A stretch of 64,000 bases of DNA from Pocillopora verrucosa (Eukaryota; Cnidaria; Anthozoa; Scleractinia; Pocilloporidae), in the NCBI RefSeq assembly GCF_036669915.1, contig NC_089316.1:22287997-22351996 (forward strand), given 5' to 3'. Under the pieces are notes generated by a model. The model had not been told where the DNA came from and searched no databases. It saw only the letters and a program-made list of their open reading frames with translations. A program made the translations under genes and the position numbers. Positions 44,783-56,774 of the stretch are shown here, piece after piece (position 1 is the stretch's first letter; every line of letters starts with the position of its first letter).

Positions 44783-47700
44783 GTTGTTGTCTTTCGATTT
44801 TGACGTTTCCGTCGTGGCGCCTTCCAATAATGTTATGAAAGAATTTAAACTTAAGTTCTCATGATCGAAATAAATTTTATAAGCTAAAATTCTATAACTG
44901 ACCTTCACTTCTCTGAAAAACCTCCGGAAAATGTTAAAACTGCTTCCTAGGCTTGCAAACTTTAAAAACTTTCAATACTGATTATCAGATTGTAATCGCA
45001 ATGGTAAGCCAATTCTGGCCACAAAAATCGCGTTTCTGCGTCCAAATTGAAGTATTCTTCAGTAGCACTTTATAGTTTTTGCGCGCCTTTATCTAGTATA
45101 TCACCCATAAAATTTCTCGTTTGTTTTCTTTACAATTTCTGCTCAGTTTCTCCGTGCCAGCAATAAATTTATTACAGTCTTCGCTCTTCTAGCTGACAGT
45201 TAATTCAGTTTCCTGCACTTTGATTGGTTTCTCCCACTTTTTGACGGTTTTCATGAGAATCAGCGACTTGATCAGAGAATAAACTTAAATTTATCATTCT
45301 TTCTGACCAAATTCATACATATTTATGTCGTAAAAGCAATAAACCACACTTTCGATCGGTAAAAAGTTTGCGCCTCGTGGCTTACAGACTTTCCGAGTGT
45401 TCTCCCAACTTCTCAATAAACGAAAGGGTTCAGTAGCAAGTAAACTGATAGAAAGTGGCGTTTATTGCTTAATTACTGTCGTTTATAATTGTTATAATTA
45501 TAGTTTCTATATCATTGTTATTATTATTCTAATTATTATCATTATTATTACTTTAATCGGATACTAACCGTTTACAGGAGATGGAAACATGCGAACACGT
45601 CATGGCAGGATTTACGAAGGAAGGTTTTATGTTGAACCTAGATGTTACATTTACGTTTCCTCTCTGCTGGAAGAAACTTGTCTTTTTCATGTAATTTTCT
45701 TCTTCGGCGAACGATTTTTCCTTGAAGATCTTTTCAATATTTTAGCAATCTCTACCTTAAGGCCTGATAGATTGATTTTTTGCGCGACACTTTTTTTTTT
45801 TTTACCTTATCGGACTTCTTAGGCTTTCCGAGAGTGCTCAGAGTCAATAACAGCCGCTCCTCTTCATCAAGACAAAGCGTGTCGGAAAAAGGCGGAATTC
45901 CTCATTCTAACTTCTACCCGTTCTCCCACAGCAGAAGGTCCCCACATTAAAACACGAAAACTCCTTCAAATATTTATGTGAGCTTGTTTGTTGCGGAAAT
46001 AAAGAAAAACGAAAGAATTAATAACACGTATATCCCCATCTATAATGTTTTTTTATCATATGCGAGTTATGCTTAAGCTTTAATGAGTTCCATATGCTTT
46101 CTTGTATGTTATTGTTGAGTTGATAAACTTCTCAGTCGTACTTTTCTGTCTGCCTGACAGTGACATCGAAAGCTTATAAATTTTTCCATTAAAGTCCTTT
46201 GTTTGCTTGACAGTGTAATCGATATGATAGCGGAAGTTATTCATAATGAATCTGTTTTTAGAATGAAAAGCTTTATCTATATGCGAACGATCTTGCATCA
46301 TATTTCATGTGTTTAGTTTATTATAAATTCCAATCCCACCTCAACAGAAAAATCGAACATAAAATAATTCTTGTAAGGAGCCAAATCTTCACAATTTCTT
46401 CTTCAAAAAGAAAATCAAAAGAAAACGTGCCTTCAAGACAAGACAGAAATGAAAATCATCAGGTTGTTAATTTTTTATTTATCACGCCGACACATTTTTG
46501 CATCCATTATCATTGCTTTTCCGTCAGTTTGTGTACTATATTCCATTTAGATTTCCTGGTTGATATCTAGAGTGCAATGTTTTCAACACAAGTCGTATTA
46601 TACAGTTATTTTTAACAGTTACTATGGTTATGCTAATAGGTTATTAAGGAGTGTGCGGTCTAATTTTCCTCATATCGTGCTAGTATTTGTGCTAATATTT
46701 GGTCGATCTCTTGGTTTTAAAGCTCGCCCTCAATATTTAATAATCAATATTTACTTAACGTCAAGAAACCTTATCATTCTTCAATGAAGTAAGCGATTGT
46801 TCTAGTTTAAAATAAAATTCAGCAATATATTCGTTCACCACATGCGACGCGTGCGAGCAAATTATAACAAGAAGGTGGCTTTCAACAGTTACACGAATCA
46901 AGGAATTTCAATGTGTCAAAATTATGCCATTGTTTCAAATTATTTTATTAGTCTAAATTTTGTTTTTATTGCCGAATGTCACGAACGAAATATAACACGA
47001 AACTAACTGTCGATGACACGTAAGCTTCCCGATTCGAAACTTTTCTCCTGATTACCAAAGATAAGAATTAGCTGTATACAGCTTAAAAAAACGAGGGGAA
47101 AAGAAAAAGAAATTTGATGGAAAATTAAAAATCATGAATATTTTTTGATAATCAGATTCAAGCCAACGATGATTTCTGACTTTTGTAATTGTCATAATAG
47201 TTCGATGTTTTTCTTCAATCCTTCAGTTCTAATTCAGGATTTCTTAATCATTTTTTTCTTTTGGTTTTTTTTTACTTCTAAGTAGATCAGATGGAAAACT
47301 CCTTCTCTTCGCTTAGATTTTAATTTTTACGAGTTTCATTATGCGGTTTACGAGACGCCGTTGGAGATCTTTTCCCCTGACCAATCAGCGCTTGGAGAGG
47401 AAAGTGGAGCTGCACCAAGACCATATTTTCCTAAAGTTAACTTGTTAGCGGATTGTCTCAGCGGTTTCCGGGGGAGGAGTATCTTTCCACGCTATTATTT
47501 TTATTTAATTATGATTAATTTTCCTGGCGCGAATACGATGCTGGATTATTTGCCATCCTGGTCATGTTCTCCTAGTTCTAGCCTGCGTTTTTATTAGCAA
47601 AGAGGGAATGAAATTAACTGAAGATGATTCCCTTATTAATAAGACAATTAAGATAATAGCGAAAGTGCCGATAGATTCTAGTCTTGATAACAAAGCGGAT

Positions 47701-48381
47701 TACAAAGGATAAAGATGAACTGAAAACATAAATACGCATTGTTTTAATTGGCGTGTTTTTGGATCATGGCGTCATCTGCCGCACTTCCTTCTTACGGTTT
47801 CACCTCTGTTTTGAGGTTTGTGTGGACGATAAAAAAAATAAGCTGAGGAAAATGTTTCTATAAATGGTAAACTTGAACACCTTGAAATATCGACCAGCTC
47901 ATGTTAAGAGGAACACCATGGAATCGCGCAACACTGAATTATTGATGAAGGTTTTTCTGTCTTGTTTTGAAATCATACCGGTTTTAGTTTTGTGTTAGTC
48001 AAAAGCATTGATTAACCCTTCGCCTATTGTTTATGAAAATCAGACGGGTGATATCACTACTGCATTAATTTAAAATAGATTTGTTCTTAGGGGCAGAACG
48101 AATCCTGCAGTGCTTTCAATTCTACCAGCAACAAAAGGACACTTTTAAAAATTAATCGGCAAAGCGCATCTGTTACGGAATTTGAAGATTTGTTTACATG
48201 AAACATTTTTCATCATTAGCTCGTTAATACAGACAATATAAGGTCAAGCTGCTGTAGTGGAAAAAAATATTTTTACTGTCGATTGTAAAAACATGGCAAA
48301 ACCTTCAGCTTTCGATAATACATGTCGAATCCATACAATGGTAGTCCGGGATATTAGGAGCTGCAGTTTCATTCATACTGG
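44783..48381. other. Spacer upstream of Kv copy B
   Basis: Trinucleotide-rich AT tract near 45480-45560. On minus, 45901-45806 reads GIPPFSDTLCLDEEERLLLT then LSTLGKPKKSDK and a possible donor, preceded by a stop, a possible exon remnant. No other candidate. Confidence 0.35.
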
Positions 48382-49713
48382 ATGCAACAGGAACAATATT
48401 GGAAGGGTTTAATTGTACGAAAAGAAGAAGACATGATTGCAATGACGGAGAGCGGTCGACGAATTATTCTAAACGTGCAAGGATGCCGTTACGAGACGTT
48501 CCAGGAAACTCTGGAAGAATTTCCTGAGACTCTTCTCGGTTCGGCAGAGAAACGAAAGAGGTTTTATGACCCTCTTCGCGATGAATACTATTTCGAAAGA
48601 GACAAAGGCGCCTTCGACGCAATTTTATTCTATTACCAATCCAGAGGAATCCTTTCGCGACCTTCAACAATCCCAGCAAATGCGTTCGACGAGGAACTGA
48701 GATTCTACGAGATCAAAACAGTGAAGCCTGCTGAGCAAAAAGAAAAAATGATTTATATGCCTGAGCGAGATTGGCAGGGAAAACTGTGGGAATTGCTAGA
48801 ATATCCTGAATCATCAAAGCAGGCTGCGCTCTTCTCCAAATTATCAATGGCTGTTATTATTCTCTCTGTTGTGGTGTTCTGTGCGGAGACCATGTATAGT
48901 AACAATGCAGCAACGCGGGCGGTGAAATCTTTGTCCGTTCACAATAACACCAAAAATGCGAGTAGCGTCAGCCAAGAGGAGGGCAGAAACCCGAGAAGAC
49001 CACGAGTTTGGTTTGTGATTGACACTTGTATCATAGTTTGGTTCAGTTCCGAGTACGCCGCCCGTCTGGTTTCATCTCCAGAGAAAATCAAATTTCTTCT
49101 GTCCGCGCTGGCGTTAATTGATCTGGCTGCAATAATTCCGTATTTTCTAACACTTTTGTTTGGTAACACATATGCGCCCGCATTTTCGTTCACGGTTATG
49201 CGAATTTTTCGTCTTTTACGAGTGGTGCGTCTGCTTAAACTCACACGTTATGTGGCCGCTCTGAGAATTCTGGGGTATACTGTCCGTTCTTGCAAAGAAC
49301 AGCTAATCGCGTTATTTTTCCTCATATCTATTTCAGTAGTATTGTTCTCAAGTACCATTTTCTACGTGGAGAATAAGGAAAATCGCGAAGACTTCTGCAG
49401 TATTCCTGCCTCATTTTGGTGGACTATCATCACCATGACGACAGTTGGATATGGAGACATGACACCTATAACTCCTATAGGCAAAATGGTGGGCGCATTG
49501 TGTGCAATTTTTGGGGTTGTTGTCATGGTATGTCTTCCAAGCCCTGTCTTCATTTCGAGTTTCAACGAGATCTACATGCAGCACGTCGGAGAGATGAAGA
49601 AAAACCAGCGAAAGTCTTCAAATGGGGTGAAAAGACATTTGGAAACTACGTTAGATCCTTCAAATGTATTCCTGATTAAAAATTTAATCAACGGGAAGGA
49701 TGATAACACGTAA
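48382..49713 (+). CDS. Shaker-type (Kv1-like) voltage-gated K+ channel subunit, intronless, copy B
   Basis: 443 codons. T1 spans about 27-112 (IILNVQGCRYETFQETL ... FYYQSRGILS). S1 is near 148-171. The S1-S2 loop has two N-glycosylation sites (N188, N192). S2 is 209-230, S3 237-260, and S4 has R274, R277, R280, R283, K286 and R289. The filter TTVGYGD is at 353-359. S6 reads GALCAIFGVVVMVCLPSPVF: the usual PVP is PSP (386-388), and there is one residue more between the hinge Gly and the LP pair than in copy A and in Shaker. Another ATG at codon 18 or 21 would still leave T1 whole. It converges on copy C, 1.6 kb away. Confidence 0.93.
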   Translation: MQQEQYWKGLIVRKEEDMIAMTESGRRIILNVQGCRYETFQETLEEFPETLLGSAEKRKRFYDPLRDEYYFERDKGAFDAILFYYQSRGILSRPSTIPANAFDEELRFYEIKTVKPAEQKEKMIYMPERDWQGKLWELLEYPESSKQAALFSKLSMAVIILSVVVFCAETMYSNNAATRAVKSLSVHNNTKNASSVSQEEGRNPRRPRVWFVIDTCIIVWFSSEYAARLVSSPEKIKFLLSALALIDLAAIIPYFLTLLFGNTYAPAFSFTVMRIFRLLRVVRLLKLTRYVAALRILGYTVRSCKEQLIALFFLISISVVLFSSTIFYVENKENREDFCSIPASFWWTIITMTTVGYGDMTPITPIGKMVGALCAIFGVVVMVCLPSPVFISSFNEIYMQHVGEMKKNQRKSSNGVKRHLETTLDPSNVFLIKNLINGKDDNT

Positions 49714-50517
49714 CACGCACAGACATGATAGACAAGCGTTAATTTTTATAAAAGACCCGCCATTATTTCTTGTCTGTCGGGGGGGAAGGGTGCCGAGGTT
49801 TTTTTAGTGGGGGAGGGAGGGGGGATCAGTCGTTGTTAAAGGATTATAAACGGGGCAAGGGGTGACTACAGAAAATGGACTACCAAGGAGGGTTCGTAAA
49901 GTGTCTGTATGTGAATATTGCATGCAGTTAGATTTAGGTATTCACTAATTGACATAACAACTGAAAGGCAAAGTACATGTGGCAAAATTTCTCTTATAAG
50001 AGCTGTTTTGTTATGTATGCTGAAAGTGTTGCGACTAGAGCAGCTTTCAGTTGGGTGGCAAAAGTAATCTGAGATTGCGATAATTTTGCTTTACTTCTTA
50101 CCATGGTTGGTCGAGAAAACTCAGGCCACTTTCTCAACTAATCAAATGCAAGACTGAAACGCTGAAATGTATTTCTCGCGCTTGAGGCACTACATTGTGA
50201 ACAGTTATCCGTGACTGTATCGATTATCTTAGCCATAGGTAGTTAATACTATATCATTTAACCTAATGCTGTTAAAACGTATCGCTTGATGTCTTCTGTC
50301 TCCGTTGAAGGGACGCCTACAAAATACCACTTTGTTTGTTTTATTATGATTTAGTTAAAGATGGATTTTTACTCATTCAACGATGCAGTTACAGTCGACG
50401 GAAAATTTTAAGCTCTGTGAATTAAATTATGACATAGGATCCATTGGCAGTTTTCTTAATGCTTTAGTTTGTAAACGGAAGGTAAATTTTACCGGGCTGT
50501 TTTAAATGTATTTCTCG
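49714..50517. other. 3' flank of Kv copy B with a G-rich run
   Basis: 49779-49825 has several runs of four or more G (GGGGGGGAAGGG, GGGGGAGGGAGGGGGG), a candidate G-quadruplex in the likely 3' untranslated region. Nothing else seen. Confidence 0.45.
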
Positions 50518-50652
50518 GATCAATATCAGTATCTAAGCAACTGCCCACCTACCCATCCCCTAACCCAACGTTAACCCCAACTTGTCATCAATCGACTGTT
50601 GTTGGGTTAGGGGAGGGGTAGGTGGGCAGTTGCCCAGATACTGATATTGATC
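50518..50652. mobile_element. Foldback element with 52-bp arms
   Basis: 50518-50569 (GATCAATATCAGTATCTAAG ... CCCTAACCCAAC) pairs with 50601-50652 at 49 of 52 positions; the loop is 31 bases. The arms contain CCTAACCC, which looks telomere-like but is not a telomeric array. It lies between the converging Kv genes B and C. Confidence 0.85.
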
Positions 50653-51327
50653 TTATTTCTCTGAATTTCGTGTCCAGCAACAGTGGGCTGATCTCAAGAG
50701 AATCAACTTAGTTCAGTTTTCTTTGCTTTGCAATTGCCATATTTTAGAGAGATCTTTCATAAAAGTATGAACGCGAAAAAAAAAAAAAGTATTAAAGGAG
50801 GGAAAGATTTCGACTTTCGATTTAAAAAAAGATTTTTTAGAAAAGCAGTATATTCACTCTAAAACAGCACATTTTGCTTTCGTTTTCAGGCTGCTCAAAC
50901 CTCCTTACCACACCTTTCTCATCGACAGCCATATTAAAACTACCTCGACTAGAACTGGGTAATAATGCATAATGGTATACAATATTGTTAAAACGACCCG
51001 ACTATGGAAAATGAAGAAAATTCATAAAAAAGCACAGAATGCAGGGAAACCAATCGAGAATGATTCCTCTTTGTACCTTTTCGATTTTTCTAAGAAAGCA
51101 AATGAACATATGTAAAATGTATATTGAAAGTCATCTGGGACTTAGTTGACTCTGCTATGTCTGAGGCGATGCAGGGATTATAATGTTTAGAGAAATTCGA
51201 TACTAGTCCCTCTCAAGGGTTAAAGTGTTGAGTGCCCAATGGTTAGTTTTGCGACTCTTACTCGAAACATCTGTTCTAATTATCTAACATATTTATTCTG
51301 ACGTGACTGGGGTTTTTTTCATTATAG
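50653..51327. other. Spacer between Kv copies B and C
   Basis: An A tract of 13 at about 50778. No gene or repeat recognised. Confidence 0.45.
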
Positions 51328-52803
51328 TTAGACTTGTTTTGTCCTTAGCTTTTCAATCAATGTGGGAGTTGCATAAGCTCCTTTGCTTTTATTCTGTCTC
51401 TTCTTCTCCGCCTCTTTTTGATAGAGACTGCTGAAATGTGTTACAAACACGGGCAACGGTAAAATCAACAGCAAGACAATCCCAAAAACCATACAACAAC
51501 TCGCAGTAAGTTTGCCGAGCAGGGTCCTGGGGACTTCATCGCCGTATCCTACCGTTGTCATGGTGATGATTGCCCAATAAAAATTTTTCACGATGCTGCT
51601 GACTGCATCCTGTTCCTCGAAGTAAAATAGAAAGCTTGAGGATAGAATCACGCCCATCAGCACGCACATCATTAAAGACGATAGCGTCCTCCACGTCTCC
51701 GTGAACGTTTTTCCAACAAGTTGTAAGCCGTTGCTATAGCGACTGAGTTTGAAGACGCGAAGCACGCGACACAGGCGAATGATTCGGAGCACACTGAAAG
51801 AGGTGACTTGCAAATTCATCTCCGTTCGCCAGCCGTAGACAGCTAACGTAATGAAATACGGAACGATCGCCACCACATCCACAATCCCGAACAACGAAGT
51901 AACAAAATTACATCTTCTCGGTGCAGTATAGATTCGTATTGTGTATTCCGCCATAAAAAATAAAACAATAGAAGTTTCTACAACAAACCATATGCGCGCA
52001 GCGGAGCAGTCTTGTAAATAAATCATGGACGTTTCATTTATGGCAGTCATTTGCAATTGATGACTTACGTTATTAATTGTTGTTTGTGTTTTATTTCCTG
52101 CGGATTGATTCCATTCGCGGTGGGTGTTTCTTATTTTGTCTTCAGGGCAATTGAGCTCTGGCACTGTCTCCAGACAAAAGGCAAAAACTGACAGTAGGAT
52201 GATACTAATTGAGATTCTACCCCATATCATACCTGCTAGGCTGACCCGAGGATACTCCAACATCAACCAACATCTTGTTCGCATATTTTTCTCACGCTGA
52301 CTACAATTTAAGTTTTGATCGCGTTGGATTTGCATTTTCAAACGTTGATGTTCTTCGGGTGCTGCCACTGCCTCATTGACAGCCCCAGAGCTTCTTTTGT
52401 CCGCTTCCTCTTGATCTGTTGTAATTCCATAGAATTTGAGCTCTTCGTCAAAGTTATCTTTTGATATAGTTTCAGGTCGTGAAAGGATTCCATTCGATTG
52501 ATAGAAAAACAATATAAAGTGGAATATTTCCGGGTCACGATCTAAGAAGTATTGGTCCCTGACGGGATCGTAGAACTCGACCCGTCTTGTTGGACATCCA
52601 AGCATGGTCTCTGGATATTGCTCCAGCGTTGTTTGGAAGGTTTCAAATTGAAATCCTCTCACGTTAATACGAATACGCCTTTTGCGGATCAGACCGGTTG
52701 CATTGGATCGCTCAAAATTATCAAATGGCGGTGTTTGATGAAACTTCTTGCAACCGTCAGGTACGTGCTCTGGTGAACTAAGGCTTATTGCACTCATCGT
52801 CAA
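51328..52803 (-). CDS. Shaker-type (Kv1-like) voltage-gated K+ channel subunit, intronless, copy C
   Basis: 491 codons. T1 spans about 43-126 (IRINVRGFQFETFQTTL ... FFYQSNGILS). S1 is near 193-215. A long S1-S2 loop carries four N-glycosylation sites (N232, N237, N245, N256). S2 is 281-303, S3 312-332, and S4 has R340, R343, R346, R349, K352 and R355. The filter TTVGYGD is at 416-422. S6 reads CCMVFGIVLLLILPLPVFVT: PLP (449-451) replaces PVP, and one extra residue stands before LP as in copy B. The pore helix has FYWAIITM where FWWTIITM is usual. It could act as a regulatory subunit in heteromers (inference). Confidence 0.93.
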   Translation of the reverse strand: MTMSAISLSSPEHVPDGCKKFHQTPPFDNFERSNATGLIRKRRIRINVRGFQFETFQTTLEQYPETMLGCPTRRVEFYDPVRDQYFLDRDPEIFHFILFFYQSNGILSRPETISKDNFDEELKFYGITTDQEEADKRSSGAVNEAVAAPEEHQRLKMQIQRDQNLNCSQREKNMRTRCWLMLEYPRVSLAGMIWGRISISIILLSVFAFCLETVPELNCPEDKIRNTHREWNQSAGNKTQTTINNVSHQLQMTAINETSMIYLQDCSAARIWFVVETSIVLFFMAEYTIRIYTAPRRCNFVTSLFGIVDVVAIVPYFITLAVYGWRTEMNLQVTSFSVLRIIRLCRVLRVFKLSRYSNGLQLVGKTFTETWRTLSSLMMCVLMGVILSSSFLFYFEEQDAVSSIVKNFYWAIITMTTVGYGDEVPRTLLGKLTASCCMVFGIVLLLILPLPVFVTHFSSLYQKEAEKKRQNKSKGAYATPTLIEKLRTKQV

Positions 52804-55800
52804 ATAATTTCCAAACTCGCCAATATCACGATAATTTCACAAGAGAGCGATTAAATGCGGCTTTTTTTAACACATGCTGCTTCAAGTATTATCCCCGAGC
52901 AGAAGATGCTTGCAGTTCGTTAATGATGATAACACATCTTAGGGTGTTATTGGTTATGTGAAAAACACTGAATCATGATAAGATCGCCAACTGTGAAAGC
53001 ACGGCACGTTGCTGGGAAAAACATGTATCAGCAAACATAATCAGAGTAAATTCGTGCAAGAAGCGATCAAATGTTTATTTTAGAAGCCGGCAGGTGTTCG
53101 TGAGTTTTTCTAAAATCGTGAGACGTTTGTTTATCAATTCAATCTACACCAATCTACCTCACTTCAATGTTTTAAGTTCTTTTGTTACACAGGTCGAGGA
53201 TGTAAACACAATTTATCTCAGCTTTCGCGAACGGATGCAGATGAATAACTAAAAAACAAATTTCTACTATGCAAGGTCACAGCAATAAGTTTGAATCCTC
53301 CGCTGGTATAAATTACATTTTTGGTAATTATCTCGGCAGCAAAGCTGTCAACATCTGAAAGAGAGAAATGACTTATTAGAGAGAACCACACAATTTATTT
53401 CTGCGTCTATTCTAAATATGCAGATCTATTTAAATGAAGTCATAATAACCGTTTTTCTCTCAAACGATGCAGCGTCCTTCAAAATTCATGACAGGTGCAA
53501 CTCCGTATACTTTCCTGAAACCCAGGGACTTCCAGAGTTTTGACTGGACGAGTGAGTGATTTACAAAGGATGTTAGCTGCTTTTATGCTTGTATCAGACT
53601 GCCGATCTTTTTCTTCCGGGAAAGGTATCTTCATCGGTGATAAATCCCGTATTGACAACAGAAAAAACAAAACAAAATAGGGAAAAAGAAACAGCTTATT
53701 GGCTAATTTGAAATACTCTTGTAAGGCTTTAGAAATGGTTAACCATAGCGTCGCTAATTGCTAACGTCTTTCCATTAGTGTTCGGTTCTGTCAGGGTTTT
53801 TTTCCCCTCTTCTTAAACTGTTCGTGCGCTTGGTAAGATGAGGATTTTTCAGGCTGTAGTGAAATACTAAAAAGCTTATATTTACGCGTGATACATATCT
53901 CACATCTCAAATGAGAAAAGATTAGAATGAAGGCTACCCTATTTAATATTGACCTACAAATATATTCCGTGGAGAAAGAAATAAAAAACCATACGACTTG
54001 ATGTCTAAATGAAATAAAGCGAGAAAAAAGCACTCTCAGGAAAGAACCACGCTCACGTTCTGTATTTGATTCTAAGGGCGTTATCAGCTGATTGTCACTA
54101 TGGTTGTTGCTGAGTAGCAAAAAAATGCAGTGTCCATTTTCTTACGGATCAAACTGGCGCTATGAACTACAAAAACGAAGACGACACCAATTGGTGTGGA
54201 TGAATTTTGAATTTCAACTGATAGCCTGATATAAGTATGATAAATATGGATACAAAAGTTAATTGTTCCTATCATGCTTCTGTGATGGAAAGTCAATTAT
54301 TCGATGGTTTTGGATTTGACACTTCATCAGCCCTAAGGTCAGACTATTGGAATTATAGCCGCAAGGCCCTTTTTGTGCAGATCACTGAGAGTAATAAGTG
54401 ATGATACGTGATAAAATTTTTAAGTAATTGTGCGTCTAGTAGATATCGCTTCAAGACTTAAGATTTTACACCTACTTATTGAATGTTTCAACGAGCGATA
54501 ATAAAAGCAGTTGCACAAATATAACCGTTGATCATGAGTTTCAACGCGTGCCTTGCACATACCGGCTGTGCTTTACTTCTCACAAAAGGTGTAACTTGAA
54601 AGCGTGCGCAGCCATGTTTGAATTAGAGTTAGAGTGGATAGTAGGGGCAGGGAGTGGGGAAAAGCAAGAAGACTATTGCCCCACCCCCTCCCCACTTCTT
54701 CCTTTTGACTGTCGCTCACCCCTTTGGTAAGCATTTGTTTCGCTCTCAACCCATCTCTTCTGTGTAAATCAAAGATATCAGCTATCATTTTTACGAAGAA
54801 AATACCGAGAAAACCCTCGCTCACCGAAATTAGGCTTACAAAGGTTGCAAAACAATTAAATGCCCTCACCCCCACTGAAACATATGGCCTGCTTTTTTTT
54901 AATGGCGTCTCGTTGCCACTTTGAGGTTTTTATGAAAGCACTTTCGATCTAGGTTAGGAGAGGATATTTTTGATTCGACGTTTCGAAATCAAATTAAACC
55001 TACGGGTATCGAAGGTGGCGTGGCTCGTATTAAGTAACTCATGGCGTTTGCTAAAATGGTCTCAAGTGATCTAGACACCTTCTCCTGACATCCCGGCTTG
55101 AGCGAGTCAACCCAATTTATTTATTCATTTATTTTAGATTAAAAAATAAATTGTATTCAACGAACGTAATACAATAGCCAAAGTTAGGCTGAGGCGGAAC
55201 GTTTCCTACAAGGTTCGGAAAATACCACGCAACTCGCAAAATAACCGTGCGTATCAAGTTATATTTTGACCATTGAATAGGCTGCATGTATTGCCTGTCT
55301 GATAATCTACCTTCACAGAAAGGGAAAAAAAAAAAACAAAACCAGGAGCTCAGTAATGGACTCCTGACAAAACAGATAACGAGACAAAAAAAGCAGGAAA
55401 ATTAAAATTGAAGATAAAAATCAGAATAAAAAAAAGACAAAAAGGCGAGCTTAAAAGCCTTTTTGACATAAGTATCATCGTTAACTGTGTCTATATACGG
55501 GTTGAGCTGTTGTGCCAGCTTCGAGCGAGAAGAGATTGGGACGAGACTCACGGATAAAACAGGGTGTGTCTCAGGAGCATCGTTAGCTATGTCACGCCAT
55601 ACGGTATTGTGCGTCCGCTTTCTCTTCGCGCAGCTACGACCCACAGGCTCAATCCTCATCATCTCATCTATTTTTTCTATGCCGTCACAATCTTTCCTGT
55701 GATTAATAATATTACGTTACGTAATTGTTGAGCAGTTCATGACAGTCACGCAAGAACCGCGACAGGTTTTGCTTATGACTGTCATGTGAACAAAAAGTGA

Positions 55801-56372
55801 AACGTAAACTGTCACGGTCGTTTGCAAAATAGCACTTTGTTTACTAAAATTAAAATTCATAAAAAGGGAAAATAAAAATGAAACAACTAAATTTCCAAAT
55901 TGTGCGTAGTTCTTCAATCAGACACGTACCAACGTGCATTCGTGCCCCGTTCATGTCCTGGCGAGAGAAACAGAAATAAATGATAATATCCAATTCTTGG
56001 AAAGATATTGATGAGTTATTTGTTTTTATTTTTGTAGCCGTGTTTTCACGTTTGATATGCGGAGTTTGATCATTCTCTACCACTTCCAGTTTTTTTTTGG
56101 GGTCAATTAGGTAATGATACCAAGGTAAGGAATAATACCGATGACAAAGATCTATTAAATATCCGGTAAACATTGCCCTGTGTGAACCATTTGTTTCCGG
56201 TTTTATTTCGCACCGTGACGAATTTATCATGAGGAGTGGTGGCATGTGATTTGCTGCTATCAAAAAACGCTATGTGGTGATAATTTTTTCTCCATTGTAT
56301 TTTTAAACCAAGGATTCTTTTTGTAACTTGGCTCTCGTCGTTTGAAGCCCGTCTGGTCGTTAGCGGTGGAGA
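52804..56372. other. Spacer between Kv copy C and the coiled-coil gene
   Basis: One frame stands out: minus strand 55691-55402, RKDCDGIEKIDEMMRIEPVG, then RSCAKRKRTHNTVWRDIAND, preceded by ATTAATCACAG, which could be an acceptor. No family recognised, and it has no partner exon in sight. Other frames (53791-54296, 54479-54924, 55850-56459 on minus) look random. Confidence 0.35.
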
Positions 56373-56774
56373 ATGTGGTTTCCGCCCGAAGAGGGCGCAG
56401 AACTTTTCGACTTTGAGCTTGAACCAGGAGGAGGTGACGAATGGGGATATAGCGACCACAACGAAGAGCTAAGACGAGTAATTCTATATTTAGTGCGCGA
56501 AAAAAATTCTATGCTGGTGAAACTCCGTGGACTATGTGCCTTGCGAGGTATTTTGCAAAGCCTTTGCACAGAGCCTAACCGCGAACACGCAATCTTCTTT
56601 GAAGGCGCTGGTGAAATATGTGCTGAGGATTCTCTTGTTTTGAACGCGGACGCCGGCCTTCAGCTTCCGACTCGGAAAGCTCACAGAAGTGAAAAATTGC
56701 ACTGCGACGAGAAATCGGTGACTTTCAAGCACGACAACACGAATTATGTTTATGGAAATACAGACAGTTCGACG
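56373..56774 (+). CDS. Coiled-coil gene exon 1
   Basis: 134 codons from the ATG to TCGACG|GTGAGT, phase 0. GC content and codon use rise clearly above the flanks, supporting a real exon. No in-frame alternative start lies close upstream. Confidence 0.75.

Noticed and set aside
46307-47597. Small frames between Kv copies A and B as possible degenerate channels
   Set aside because: No T1, S4 or pore motif in any frame.
50550-50625. Interstitial telomere repeat
   Set aside because: CCTAACCC and GGTTAGGGG occur once in each arm of a foldback and do not form an array.
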